DNA of 64,000 nucleotides from Curtobacterium pusillum (GCF_007680845.1 NZ_VEIY01000006.1:62001-126000); one strand, 5' to 3'; positions 36,664-45,787 are shown, counted from the stretch's first letter. Program-made: numbers and translations. Notes: a model not told the origin generated them from the sequence alone.

Positions 36664-37806
36664 GTGAGCGTGTGGGACGGCCTGACAGGGCAGGAAGAAG
36701 CGGTCGCGTCCCTGCGGAACGCGGCCGAGTCGCCCGACGGCACCGGCGGCATGACGCACTCCTGGCTGATCACCGGACCGCCCGGCTCCGGGCGGTCGAA
36801 CGTCGCCGCCGCGTTCGCCGCGGCGCTCGTCGGCACCGGCCCGGACGACGACCACGCCCTGCGCCAGATCACGGCGAAGACCCACCCCGACGTCTCGGTG
36901 CTCACCACCCAGCGGGTCATCATCACGATCGACGAGATCCGTCAGCTCGTGACCTCGTCGTACTACTCGCCGTCCGTGGGCCGCTACCGCGTCGTCATCA
37001 TCGAGGACGCCGACCGCATGACGGAACGGACGTCGAACCTCCTGCTCAAAGCGCTCGAGGAACCCCCCGAGCGCACGGTGTGGATCCTCTGCGCCCCGAG
37101 TGAAGCCGATCTCCTCCCGACGATCCGCTCCCGCGTCCGGTCGGTCCGGCTCCGGGTCCCCGGGATCGAGTCCGTCGCCGACCTCATCGTCGCGCGCACC
37201 GGGGTCGACCGGGCCCTCGCGACCGACGCGGCCCGCCAGGCACAGAGCCACATCGGGATGGCGCAGCGCCTCGCGACGAGCGAGGACGCCCGGGCGCGCC
37301 GCCGACGGACCCTCACGACGGTGCTTGGCGTCCGGACGGTGGGGGACGCGGTGATGGCCGCCGCGGACCTCCTCGCCGTCGCCGACGAAGACGCCAAGGC
37401 GATCACCGAGCAACGCGACGGCGAAGAGCGCGACGCGGCGTTGCGGTCGCTCGGCATCGAGCCGGGTGGAACCATCCCGCCGGCACTGCGGTCGCAGCTC
37501 CGCGGGTTGGAAGAGGACCAGAAACGGCGGGCGACCCGGAGTCTCCGCGACGGGCTGGACCGCATCCTCGTCGACGTCTCGTCGCTCTACCGCGACCTGC
37601 TCCTGCTCGGACTCGGGGCTCCGGCCGAGCCGGTGAACCTCGCGATGCGCGAACACCTCGACCGCGCGTTGCAGTCGGTGTCGCCGGCCGCGGCGCTCGA
37701 GGTGCTCGACGCGATCGCCCTGGCTCGGCAGCGGATCGCCGCGAACGTGGCGGCGCTGCTCGCGCTCGAAGCGCTCCTCGTCACGATCGCCCGCGCCGCG
37801 CGCTGA
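36664..37806 (+). CDS. holB: DNA polymerase III subunit delta'
   Basis: Clamp-loader subunit paired with DnaX. The 380-residue protein shows the AAA+ fold (HSWLITGPPGSGRS, then RVVIIEDADRMTERTSNLLLKALEEPPERTVWIL). The P-loop has Arg instead of Lys (GSGRS), and the four zinc-binding cysteines usual between the P-loop and the THPDV motif are absent (here GPDDDHALRQITAKTHPDV). Delta' is normally not an active ATPase, so both losses are tolerable. GTG at 36664 follows a CAGGAT box at 36651-36656. It follows tmk after 25 bases. Confidence 0.92.
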   Translation: MSVWDGLTGQEEAVASLRNAAESPDGTGGMTHSWLITGPPGSGRSNVAAAFAAALVGTGPDDDHALRQITAKTHPDVSVLTTQRVIITIDEIRQLVTSSYYSPSVGRYRVVIIEDADRMTERTSNLLLKALEEPPERTVWILCAPSEADLLPTIRSRVRSVRLRVPGIESVADLIVARTGVDRALATDAARQAQSHIGMAQRLATSEDARARRRRTLTTVLGVRTVGDAVMAAADLLAVADEDAKAITEQRDGEERDAALRSLGIEPGGTIPPALRSQLRGLEEDQKRRATRSLRDGLDRILVDVSSLYRDLLLLGLGAPAEPVNLAMREHLDRALQSVSPAAALEVLDAIALARQRIAANVAALLALEALLVTIARAAR

Positions 37807-37949
37807 CGCGCAGACGCGCAAAGGCGCGCCGCCCGCTGGGGCGCAGACGCGCGGACTCGTCGACGCGCGCAGACGCGGACGCACGGACCCGGCGACGTGC
37901 CGACGGGCGACCGCAGCGACCCACGCCGTGGCGGCGACCGGCCGCCGGA
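37807..37949. other. Low-complexity start of the holB to TetR gap
   Basis: No gene. CGCAGACGCG is repeated several times in imperfect form (at about 37808, 37841 and 37867). Confidence 0.5.
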
Positions 37950-38087
37950 CGGGAGGCGCGGTGCCAGCCCGCACCGCGCCTCCCGGCCGCTGCCGCACCG
38001 CGCCTCCCGGCCGCTGCCGCACCGCGCCTCCCGGCCGCAGCCGCACCGCGCCCACGGACGCAGCCGCACCGCGCCCACGGACGCGCG
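37950..38087. repeat. Palindrome copy 3 expanded into tandem 24-bp units upstream of TetR
   Basis: One palindrome copy (left arm GACGGGAGGCGCGGTG from 37950) is followed by three 24-bp units starting GCACCGCGCCTCCCGG at 37971, 37995 and 38019 and two diverged units (GCACCGCGCCCACGG) at 38043 and 38066. The right half of the palindrome has been amplified in tandem. The array ends 15 bases before the TetR start codon. Confidence 0.85.
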
Positions 38088-38102
38088 TGGGACAATCACC
38101 GC

Positions 38103-38732
38103 ATGTCCGACGCAGAACCCGGCCTGCGCGAGCGGAAGCGCCGCGCCACCCGACTCGCGATCCAGCAGGCCGCGCTCCGCATCGCGATCGAGGACGGCCT
38201 CCCGGCGGTGACGGTCGACGAGATCTCCCGCCGCGCCGACATCTCCCCGCGCACCTTCTTCAACTACTTCCCGAACAAGGAGGGCGCCCTCCTCGGCGAC
38301 GACCCCACGCTGCCCGACGGTGAGACCCTGGCGGACTTCGTGTCGGGCGGCCCGACGGGGGAGCTGCTGGCGGACCTCGGGTCCCTGCTGGTGCACTCGA
38401 CGCGGGAGCTCATCGAGGAGCGGGGCCTCATCGAGGAGCGGCAGCAGGTGCTCCGTGGCGCGCCGGAGCTGTTCAGCCGTCGGATGGCGTCGATGAAGGA
38501 GTTCCAGGCGGAGATCGAACGCGCCGTGGTGGCACGGCTCGAGCACGCTGGAACGGACCTGGACGAAGGGGCGTTGCGACGTCGTGCGCGGTTGGCGTCG
38601 CTCGTCGCCCTGGCGACCCTGCGCCACGCGTGGTGGGAGTGGTCCGACGGCGACACCGAGACGCACCTGGTCGACGAACTGGAGCGGTCGTTCGCCGACC
38701 TCGAGGCCCTCGTTTCGCGTTCGCTCGTCTGA
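38103..38732 (+). CDS. TetR family transcriptional regulator
   Basis: The 209-residue protein has an N-terminal HTH (LRERKRRATRLAIQQAALRIA, then TVDEISRRADISPRTFFNYFPNKEGAL), closely following the TetR pattern, and a helical ligand domain beginning at about 65. No transporter or enzyme is adjacent, so the target is unknown. The ATG at 38103 is directly preceded by the tandem repeat; no ribosome site is visible. Confidence 0.88.
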   Translation: MSDAEPGLRERKRRATRLAIQQAALRIAIEDGLPAVTVDEISRRADISPRTFFNYFPNKEGALLGDDPTLPDGETLADFVSGGPTGELLADLGSLLVHSTRELIEERGLIEERQQVLRGAPELFSRRMASMKEFQAEIERAVVARLEHAGTDLDEGALRRRARLASLVALATLRHAWWEWSDGDTETHLVDELERSFADLEALVSRSLV

Positions 38733-38737
38733 ACCTG

Positions 38738-38743
38738 TATAGT
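38738..38743 (+). promoter_or_regulatory. -10 box of tRNA-Thr
   Basis: TATAGT lies overlapping the end region of the TetR gene's downstream flank; transcription would start about 27 bases before the tRNA. The -35 is weak. Confidence 0.5.
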
Positions 38744-38776
38744 CGTGACCCGTGCCGCTCCGGGAACGGAGCGTCC

Positions 38777-38852
38777 GCCGCCTTAGCTCAGTCGGTAGAG
38801 CGATTCACTCGTAATGAATAGGTCGTCGGTTCGATTCCGACAGGCGGCTCCA
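38777..38852 (+). tRNA. tRNA-Thr (anticodon CGT)
   Basis: 76 nt with acceptor stem GCCGCCT/AGGCGGC, D-loop AGCTCAGTCGGTAGAGC, anticodon loop CTCGTAA, T-loop GGTTCGATTCC and encoded CCA. Confidence 0.96.
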
Positions 38853-38855
38853 CGA

Positions 38856-38891
38856 GAAATCCCCGGTCAGACGGATCTGACCGGGGATTTC
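38856..38891. terminator. Bidirectional terminator between tRNA-Thr and the phosphatase gene
   Basis: A perfect 16-bp stem (GAAATCCCCGGTCAGA and its complement) with a CGGA loop; the A/T-rich outer ends give short T-runs on both strands. Confidence 0.88.
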
Positions 38892-38911
38892 TGCGTTCCT
38901 GGGACTGCGCC

Positions 38912-40582
38912 TCAGGGAAGGTAGTACGTCGGGTTCGGCAGCTTCACGCTGCGGTCCGCCGAGCCCCCGATGAGGTCGCTGTACTGGTCACCGAAGTTCG
39001 CGACGACGTCGTACCGGCCACCGGCTCGCGACTCGATGTGCGCACGGGTCTGCGACTTGTACTCGATGGTGGTGCACTTCGCCGTGGCGCACTGGATGTA
39101 GGACGGCTGCTGGGACGCGCCGACGCCGGTCCACTTCGTGTAGTACGTCTGCGTGCCGTTCTTCGTGGCGGTGAACTGCGGGTAGCCGACGCGGTCGAGG
39201 TTCTCGATGGTCGCCGCCTTCTGGTCGTCGTTGCGACCGGTCAGACCGATGATCGTGCAGCCGGACCGCTGGGCGATCGACACGAGGGACGTCATGGACG
39301 GGGTGGCCGGGAAGCGTTCGTCCCGCACCCATTCGTCCTGCAGGGCGGGGTCGAAGACGAAGTGCATCGCCGCGACCTCCATGTCGTACGTCCAGAGCGT
39401 GGTGTCGTCCGCGTCGAGCACGATCGCCGGGTTGCGGTGCAGCTTGCGTCCGACGGCGCACTGGGCCGCGACGACGGGTGCCTGCCGCGCGACGATGGAG
39501 CGCATCTCGCGGATGTACGGCGAGTCGGTGCGGTTCGCCAGCCCGGTGCCGGGGTCGCCGTAGTAGGTGGCGATCGTCTTCTTGACGGAGTCGATGTTGG
39601 GGATGCCCTCGCCGCTCTGCGTCGCGCCCGAGGATCCGTCGGCCGCCATGGTGAACTGCGTGCGGGGGGTCAGGCGCGGCTCGGACACGCCGGGCAGGTC
39701 CGCCGAGGGCAGGTAGTAGGTCGGGTTCGGGAGCTTGACCGAGCGGTCGGCGTACCCGCCCTGGAGGTCGCTCCACTGGTCGCCGATGTTGAGCGTGATG
39801 TCGTAGCCGAGGTCCTGCTCGATGTGCTTGCGCGTGAGGGCCTTGTACTCGACGGTAGTGCAGCTCGCGGTGGCGCAGGTGATGTACGACGGCTGCTGCG
39901 ATGCGCCCTTGCCGGTCCACTTGGTGAAGAAGCGGTCCTGGGTGAAGGCGGTGTAGCCGACTTTCGACAGGTTTTGGACGGTCGCGGCCTTCTGGTCGTC
40001 GTTGCGGCCGGTCAGCCCGAAGACGGTGAAGCCCATGGCCGACGCCCGGTTGACGAACCCGACCATGGAGGGGGTGGCGGGGAAGCGCTCGTCCTGGACC
40101 CACTCGTCCTGGCGGGTCGGGTCGAACACGAAGTGCATGTCCGCGACCTCCATGTCGTAGGTCCACAGGGTGGTGTCGTCGGCGTCGAGCACGATCGCCG
40201 GCTTCTCACCGCGGCGGACGGCGGCGTCGTGGATGCGCTGCAGTCCCGCGCTCTGCCGGGCCACGATGGAGCGCATCTCGCGGATGTACGGGGAGTCGGT
40301 GCGGTTCGCCAGCCCGGTGCCCGGATCGCCGTAGTACGTCGCGATGGTCTTCTTGACGGAGTCGATGTTCGGGATGCCCTCGCCGCCCTGGGTCGCGCCG
40401 GAGGAGCCGGCGGCCGCCATCGTGAAGTGCGTCCGGGGCGTCAGACCGGCATCGGTGGAATGGCCGGGTGAGTGTCCTGGTGACCCCCACCCGTGCGCGT
40501 TCGCCGGGGTGACGCCGACGAGGGTGGAGGTGAGGACGATCGCCGCGCTGGTGGCGACGACGGACAGGACGGATCGGCGCAT
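38912..40582 (-). CDS. Secreted acid phosphatase-like HAD protein with a tandem duplicated domain
   Basis: The 556-residue protein has a Sec signal peptide (MRRSVLSVVATSAAIVLTST, cleavage after TPANA at 29) followed by two copies of one HAD subfamily IIIB (acid phosphatase class B-like) domain at about 47-292 and 304-556. Each has the nucleophile motif VLDADDTTLWTYD (D133/D135 and D390/D392) and FGLTGRNDDQKAAT/IGLTGRNDDQKAAT, then IGDQWSDL/FGDQYSDL. The copies look more than two-thirds identical, with a short linker. GAGAAGG lies seven bases before the ATG at 40582. It should hydrolyse phosphomonoesters outside the cell. Confidence 0.88.
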   Translation of the reverse strand: MRRSVLSVVATSAAIVLTSTLVGVTPANAHGWGSPGHSPGHSTDAGLTPRTHFTMAAAGSSGATQGGEGIPNIDSVKKTIATYYGDPGTGLANRTDSPYIREMRSIVARQSAGLQRIHDAAVRRGEKPAIVLDADDTTLWTYDMEVADMHFVFDPTRQDEWVQDERFPATPSMVGFVNRASAMGFTVFGLTGRNDDQKAATVQNLSKVGYTAFTQDRFFTKWTGKGASQQPSYITCATASCTTVEYKALTRKHIEQDLGYDITLNIGDQWSDLQGGYADRSVKLPNPTYYLPSADLPGVSEPRLTPRTQFTMAADGSSGATQSGEGIPNIDSVKKTIATYYGDPGTGLANRTDSPYIREMRSIVARQAPVVAAQCAVGRKLHRNPAIVLDADDTTLWTYDMEVAAMHFVFDPALQDEWVRDERFPATPSMTSLVSIAQRSGCTIIGLTGRNDDQKAATIENLDRVGYPQFTATKNGTQTYYTKWTGVGASQQPSYIQCATAKCTTIEYKSQTRAHIESRAGGRYDVVANFGDQYSDLIGGSADRSVKLPNPTYYLP

Positions 40583-40721
40583 GAAGACCTTCTCGGGGGA
40601 GGAGACGCCCCCGTTCGAGGGGCGTGGCAGCACGCTAGCTGGCAATCGGCAGTGGAGTCCATACCGAACCGCTGTGGGTGGACAACGGCGTGGTGGCCGC
40701 CGCCGCTGGTAGACAGGACCC

Positions 40722-41705
40722 ATGACGGTTCGCTGGGGAGTCATCGGCACGGGCGGCATCGCACGCTCCTTCGTGGGGGACTGCACCGCCGCGGGGGTCG
40801 AGTTCGTCGCGGTCGGCAGCCGCACGCTCGAGAGCGCCCGGTCCTTCGCGGCGGAGTTCGGCATCCCACGCGCGCACGGCTCCTACGCGGACCTCGTCGC
40901 CGACGACGAGGTCGACGCCGTCTACGTCGCGACGCCGCACTCCCGGCACGCCGAGGACGCGCTCCTCGCGATCGCGGCGGGCAAGCACGTGCTGGTGGAG
41001 AAGGCCTTCACGATCACGGCCGACGAGGCGCGTCGCGTGGTCGACGCCGCGCGTCGTGCGGACGTCGCCGTGATGGAGGCGATGTGGACCCGCTTCCTGC
41101 CCCAGATGGCGATGGTGCGCGAGGTCGTCGCCGAGGGACGCATCGGTCGGGTGCGCCTGGTCGAGGCGACGCACCACCAGGCGCTGCCGGACGACCCGCG
41201 ACACCGGCTGAACGACCCCGCGCTCGGCGGCGGCGCGATGCTCGACCTCGGCATCTACCCGATCTCCTTCGCGGTCGACGTGCTCGGGATCCCGACGTCG
41301 GTCGTGGCCGCCGGCACCCTGAGCGAGCAAGGGGTCGACACCCAGATGGGCCTGGTCCTGACGCACGAGGGCGGCGCGCAGTCGATGCTGCACTTCGGGC
41401 TCGACCTCCGGAGCCCGAACACCGCCTCCGTGATCGGCGAGGACGGGCGGATCGACCTCGACTCCACGTGGTTCACGCCGACCACGTGGCGACTCCGGGA
41501 CCGGGACGGCGTCGTGGTCGAGGAGTTCGACGGACGCGAGGAACTCACCGGGTACGGCCACGAAGCCCGGGCCTTCGAGTCGATGGTGACCTCCGGCACG
41601 CACGAGGGCGGGCTGATGGACCCCGAGGAGACGATCGCGATCATGGCGCTCATGGACGAAGCCCGTCGCCAGGTCGGCGTCCGGTACGCGGCGGATCGCG
41701 GCTGA
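40722..41705 (+). CDS. Gfo/Idh/MocA family oxidoreductase
   Basis: The 327-residue NAD(P)-dependent dehydrogenase has the Rossmann motif WGVIGTGGIA, the YVATPHSRHAEDAL segment, the EKAFT motif whose lysine is catalytic, and GGGAMLDLGIYPI with the second conserved Asp/His region. Family substrates are sugars or inositols; none can be assigned. A TAGACA box (40707-40712) lies close before the ATG. It stands alone, divergent from the phosphatase. Confidence 0.88.
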   Translation: MTVRWGVIGTGGIARSFVGDCTAAGVEFVAVGSRTLESARSFAAEFGIPRAHGSYADLVADDEVDAVYVATPHSRHAEDALLAIAAGKHVLVEKAFTITADEARRVVDAARRADVAVMEAMWTRFLPQMAMVREVVAEGRIGRVRLVEATHHQALPDDPRHRLNDPALGGGAMLDLGIYPISFAVDVLGIPTSVVAAGTLSEQGVDTQMGLVLTHEGGAQSMLHFGLDLRSPNTASVIGEDGRIDLDSTWFTPTTWRLRDRDGVVVEEFDGREELTGYGHEARAFESMVTSGTHEGGLMDPEETIAIMALMDEARRQVGVRYAADRG

Positions 41706-41770
41706 GATCCGCCCACGGGATCGGGCCTGGGTCTGGAGGCTCCTCCCGCAGTTCCGTAGGATCGTTCGCG

Positions 41771-43267
41771 ATGTCCGACCAGCAGCCCGCACCGCGCTCC
41801 GTCCCGGATCGCCTCCGCCACGCGCTCGCCGCCGCCCGTGCCTCCGCCGCCCGCCGTCCGGTGCCGTGGATCGCCGGGGGCCTCGCGACGGTGCTCGTCC
41901 TCGGCTCCGGGGGCGCTGTGGCCGTCGCCGCTGCGACGATGCCCTCGCCCCGGACGTCAGCTGCCGTGGCCACCGCGTCGGCGTCGTCGTCGAACGCGCC
42001 CAGCGCCACCCCGGCCGCGCCCACGCCGACGCCGACCGCGACGGGCCGCAGCGTCCCGGAGAAGCCGGCCGGACCGTCGGCCCTCCGCACGTGCACGATC
42101 ACGACCGCGGCATCCGCGAGCGGCCTCGGCGCGTTCGAGGGGTACGTGATGAACGCGAAGACCGGCGAGGTCCTGTTCTCGCGCAACGGTGACAAGGCCG
42201 CCCAGACCGGCAGCGTGATGAAGACGCTGACCACGGCCACCGCACTCGCCGTCCTCGGTGGGGACCACCGCATCCCCACGACCGTGACGAAGGAGTCCGG
42301 CGGCGCGATCGCGCTCGTCGGCCACGGCGACCCCACGCTCTCCGCCGGCGGTGCCACCGTGTACCCGGGCGCGCCCACCCTGGGCCAGCTCGCCCAGCAG
42401 GTCAAGGCGAAGCTCGGCGACACCCCGGTCACGACGATCGTCACGGACGACACCTACTGGAACGACGCGGACGCCTGGGACCCGACCTGGCCCGTCAGCG
42501 AGCGGACGATCGGCTACCAGCCGAACGTCACGGCGCTCATGGTCGACGGCGACCGGGCGAACCCCGGCGCGGCGACCTCGCCCCGGTCGACGGACCCGGT
42601 CGGGCGTGCCGGTGCCCTGTTCCGGACGGCGTTGGCCAACGCCGGGGTCGTCGGCGCTGCGAACGCCCAGGTGGTGAAGCGCGCCACGACGAGCACGGAC
42701 ACGATCGCCACGGTGTCCTCGCAGCCGGTGTCGACGCTCATCGGTCAGATGATCCCGAACTCGGACAACACGCTCGCCGAGATGCTGGCGCGCATCTCCT
42801 CGAAGGAGTCGGAGTCGAACGGCTCCGCGGCCTCGCTGACGTCGGTGTACCAGTCCGCCCTGAAGTCCTACGGCGTCGACCCGTCCGGCATCGTGATCAA
42901 GGACGGCTCGGGGGAGAGCGCGGCGAACGCCGTCTCCCCGAACTTCGTCGCCCACCTCATGGTGCAGGTAGCCGCCGGCGCGAAGGGGCTCGGGACGCTC
43001 GCGAACGCGCTGCCGGTGTCCGGGCAGTCAGGGACGCTCGCCAGCCGGTTCACCGGGGCGAACGCGGTCGCCCGGGGCAAGGTGCACGCCAAGACGGGGT
43101 GGATCGACAGCGCGAACACGCTCGGCGGGTACATCGACGCCGCCGACGGCACGCGGTTGACCTTCGCGTTCTACGCCATCGGGTCGTCCCGGGCCGCGGC
43201 GCTGCCGGCGCTCGACGCGGTCACCGCGGCCACCTACTCGTGCGGGAGCAAGCTCACCGGCTCCTGA
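41771..43267 (+). CDS. dacB: D-alanyl-D-alanine carboxypeptidase/endopeptidase (PBP4, S13 family)
   Basis: Trims or cleaves peptidoglycan cross-bridges outside the membrane. The 498-residue protein has an N-terminal anchor (about 33-57), a Ser/Thr/Pro-rich linker (58-102) and the catalytic set TGSVMK (S148, K151), SDN (331-333) and KTG (441-443), the S13 arrangement. TAGGAT (41757-41762) is eight bases before the ATG, suggesting a leaderless mRNA. In other Actinobacteria it often lies near tilS-hpt, which is not so here. pncA follows after 23 bases. Confidence 0.93.
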   Translation: MSDQQPAPRSVPDRLRHALAAARASAARRPVPWIAGGLATVLVLGSGGAVAVAAATMPSPRTSAAVATASASSSNAPSATPAAPTPTPTATGRSVPEKPAGPSALRTCTITTAASASGLGAFEGYVMNAKTGEVLFSRNGDKAAQTGSVMKTLTTATALAVLGGDHRIPTTVTKESGGAIALVGHGDPTLSAGGATVYPGAPTLGQLAQQVKAKLGDTPVTTIVTDDTYWNDADAWDPTWPVSERTIGYQPNVTALMVDGDRANPGAATSPRSTDPVGRAGALFRTALANAGVVGAANAQVVKRATTSTDTIATVSSQPVSTLIGQMIPNSDNTLAEMLARISSKESESNGSAASLTSVYQSALKSYGVDPSGIVIKDGSGESAANAVSPNFVAHLMVQVAAGAKGLGTLANALPVSGQSGTLASRFTGANAVARGKVHAKTGWIDSANTLGGYIDAADGTRLTFAFYAIGSSRAAALPALDAVTAATYSCGSKLTGS

Positions 43268-43290
43268 GCCGGCGGGTGTTGGATGGGTCC

Positions 43291-43911
43291 ATGTCCAGGG
43301 CCCTCCTCGTCGTCGACGTCCAGAACGACTTCACCGAGGGTGGTGCCCTCGGAGTGACCGGCGGCGACGCCCTCGCTCGCCGCATCACCGCCTTCCTCGG
43401 CCGCCACGCGGGGGAGTACGACCTCATCGTCGGCTCCCGCGACTGGCACCACGGCGACGACGACAACGGCGGCCACTTCGCTGGCCCGGACGGCCCGGAC
43501 TTCGTGACGACCTGGCCCGTGCACTGCGTCGCGGGGACCGCCGGCGCGGAGTACCACCCGAAGCTCGACACCGAACCGATCGACGTGCACGTCCTCAAGG
43601 GCCAGGGACGCCCGGACTACTCGGCGTTCCAGGCGCACACCGAGGACGGCGTCGCCCTGCCGGAGGTCCTCGCCGAACGCCGCGTCGTGACGGTCGACAT
43701 CGTGGGCATCGCGACGGAGCACTGCGTGCTCGCCTCCGCCCTGGACGCCCGAGCGGCCGGGTACGACGTCGCGGTCTACGACGACCTGGTCGTGGGCGTC
43801 GACGAGGAGCGCAGCGCGCAGGCGCTCGAGGAGATCCGGGCCGCCGGTGGGCACATCGACCACAGCGACATGGACGAGGGTCTCGCGAACCCCGACGGAG
43901 CGATCCTCTAA
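43291..43911 (+). CDS. pncA: Nicotinamidase / isochorismatase family hydrolase
   Basis: Hydrolyses nicotinamide to nicotinate in NAD salvage. The 206-residue protein has the catalytic triad D9 (VVDVQNDF), K103 (VLKGQ) and C145 (GIATEHCVLAS), a metal site with D51 and H53 (SRDWHH) and the WPVHC motif of PncA-type enzymes. A nicotinamidase is more likely than another isochorismatase-like hydrolase because of the metal-site motif. Confidence 0.88.
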   Translation: MSRALLVVDVQNDFTEGGALGVTGGDALARRITAFLGRHAGEYDLIVGSRDWHHGDDDNGGHFAGPDGPDFVTTWPVHCVAGTAGAEYHPKLDTEPIDVHVLKGQGRPDYSAFQAHTEDGVALPEVLAERRVVTVDIVGIATEHCVLASALDARAAGYDVAVYDDLVVGVDEERSAQALEEIRAAGGHIDHSDMDEGLANPDGAIL

Positions 43912-43926
43912 CCCCGCGCGCGCGGG
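43911..43926. terminator. Short GC palindrome between convergent pncA and ABC transporter genes
   Basis: CCCGCGCGCGCGGG fills the 15-base gap between two convergent stops and can form a hairpin on either strand. Confidence 0.45.
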
Positions 43927-45780
43927 TCAGACCAGGAGCTGGTGCTTCGCGAGGTCGCGGTAGAGCGGCGTCGACTCGACGAGCTCCGAGTGCGTGCCGA
44001 CCCCGACGACCCGCCCGTGCTCGAGCACGACGATGACGTCCGAGTCGACCACGGTCGACAGCCGGTGCGCGATCACGAGCAGGGTGCGGTCCTCGGCGAC
44101 GGCGTCGATCGCGAGCCGCATCTTCTGCTCGTTGACCCCGTCGAGGGACGACGTCGACTCGTCGAGCAGCAGGATCGGGGGAGCCGCGAGGAGCGCTCGG
44201 GCGATCGCGAGCCGCTGCCGCTCACCGCCGGACAGCATGACGCCGTCCTCCCCGACCTGGGCGTCGAGGCCGCGGGGGTCGCGGTGCAGGACCTCGCCGA
44301 GGTTGACCGCCTCGAGCACGCGGACGCAGTCGTCCTCGGTGGCGTCCGGCGACCCGAGCAGCAGGTTCGCGTGGATGGTGCCGGCGAGCACCGGGGCGTC
44401 CTGTTCGACGTAGCCGATCTGGGCGCGGAGCTCGTCGCGGTCCAGCCCGCGGACGTCGACGCCGCCGAGCCGGATCACGCCGTCGGTCGGGTCGTAGAAC
44501 CGCTCGATGAGCGCGAGGGTGGTGGACTTCCCGGCGCCCGAGGGGCCGACGAGGGCGACACGCGACCCGCGCGGGACCCGGAACGTCACGTCGTGCAGCA
44601 CCGTCTGCTCGGGGTCGGCGGTCTCGTCGACGCCAGCCGCGCCTCCTGTCCGGTCCGCCGGGACGGAAGCGGCCGCGCCGTCGGGACCGGACGCGTCGGC
44701 CGTGCCGCGGTACCGGAACGACACGTGTTCGAAGGTGATGGCGTCGTCGGTCTCGATCGCGGCAGCGGTGCGGACCGCGGCGTCGTCCTGCGCCTCGGTC
44801 GGGAGGTGCAGGATCTCCTCGATCCGACCGAGCGCACCGAGGGCTTGCGCGACCGCGACCACGGCGCCCATCGCCTGGCCGAGCGGCATGATCATCATGA
44901 AGAGCAGCAGGATGAACGTGATGAGCGTGGCGATCGTGATCGTCCCCGCCGCGACCTGTGCGCCGCCGACGCCGAGCACGGCGATGAACGCGACCTGCAT
45001 GACGATGCTCGCGACCGGCACGACGAACGCCGACATCTTGGCGATGTCGAGGCCGCGCTGGTAGGCCTCGGTCGCGTGGGAGTCGACCTCTGCGACCTCG
45101 CGCTCGGTGGCCCCGGCGGCGCGGATCGTGCGGACGGCGCCGATGCCGCGCTCGACCGCGGCGGTGAGGTCGCCGACCTTCTCCTGCGCCTTCTTCGACG
45201 CGATGCGGATGCGACGGCTCAGGCCGCCGACCACGACGATCGCGATGAGGACGATGACCACGGTGATGCCGAGGAGCAACGGGTCGATGATCGCCATCGC
45301 GATGACCGCGCCGATGAACGTCAGCGCGCCGCCGATCGACTCGATGAGGCCCTGCGTGAGGACCGCGCGGAGCAACGTGGTGTCGCTGCCGACGCGGGAC
45401 ACGAGGTCACCCGTGCGGCGGGTGTCGAACTCGGAGATCGGCAGGTTGAGGATGCGCGCGATGAGCTTGCGGCGGGTCGAGAGCACCACGCCCTCGCCCG
45501 CACGCTGGAGCAGGAAGTGCTGGACGCCGTTGAGGACGCCGGACACGAGCACGAGTGCCACGAGCGCCCACACGAGCATGCTCAGGGTGTTGCCGTGCTG
45601 CACCGCCGTGACGACCTGGTTCACGAGCAGCGGCTGGGCGAGCGAGGCGCCGGCGCCGAGGATGCTCAGCACGATGATGACGACCATCGCGGGCTTGTTC
45701 TCGAACAGGTAGCTCAGCAGCCGGCCGAAGCTGGCGCGGGGGCCGTCGGTCTTCTTGGGTCGCGCGAAGGGGGAGCTCAT
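43927..45780 (-). CDS. ABC transporter, fused membrane and ATPase domains (exporter type)
   Basis: The 617-residue half transporter of the MsbA/LmrA type has six membrane helices (about 30-320) and a nucleotide-binding domain with Walker A GPSGAGKST (about 408-416), Q-loop GYVEQDAPVL, signature LSGGERQRLAIARALL, Walker B ILLLDEST and a switch His (LVIAHRLST). A 35-residue Ala/Gly/Asp-rich insert (after FRYRG) interrupts the start of the ATPase domain. Family members export lipids or drugs. ATG at 45780 is preferred over the upstream frame. It lies eight bases after a small HTH gene with palindromic operators, which probably controls it. Confidence 0.9.
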   Translation of the reverse strand: MSSPFARPKKTDGPRASFGRLLSYLFENKPAMVVIIVLSILGAGASLAQPLLVNQVVTAVQHGNTLSMLVWALVALVLVSGVLNGVQHFLLQRAGEGVVLSTRRKLIARILNLPISEFDTRRTGDLVSRVGSDTTLLRAVLTQGLIESIGGALTFIGAVIAMAIIDPLLLGITVVIVLIAIVVVGGLSRRIRIASKKAQEKVGDLTAAVERGIGAVRTIRAAGATEREVAEVDSHATEAYQRGLDIAKMSAFVVPVASIVMQVAFIAVLGVGGAQVAAGTITIATLITFILLLFMMIMPLGQAMGAVVAVAQALGALGRIEEILHLPTEAQDDAAVRTAAAIETDDAITFEHVSFRYRGTADASGPDGAAASVPADRTGGAAGVDETADPEQTVLHDVTFRVPRGSRVALVGPSGAGKSTTLALIERFYDPTDGVIRLGGVDVRGLDRDELRAQIGYVEQDAPVLAGTIHANLLLGSPDATEDDCVRVLEAVNLGEVLHRDPRGLDAQVGEDGVMLSGGERQRLAIARALLAAPPILLLDESTSSLDGVNEQKMRLAIDAVAEDRTLLVIAHRLSTVVDSDVIVVLEHGRVVGVGTHSELVESTPLYRDLAKHQLLV

Positions 45781-45787
45781 CGTGGTC

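Noticed and set aside
37971..38087. A CRISPR array, because of regular repeats
   Set aside because: Units are directly tandem with no spacers and no cas genes nearby; it is a tandem expansion of an intergenic palindrome half.
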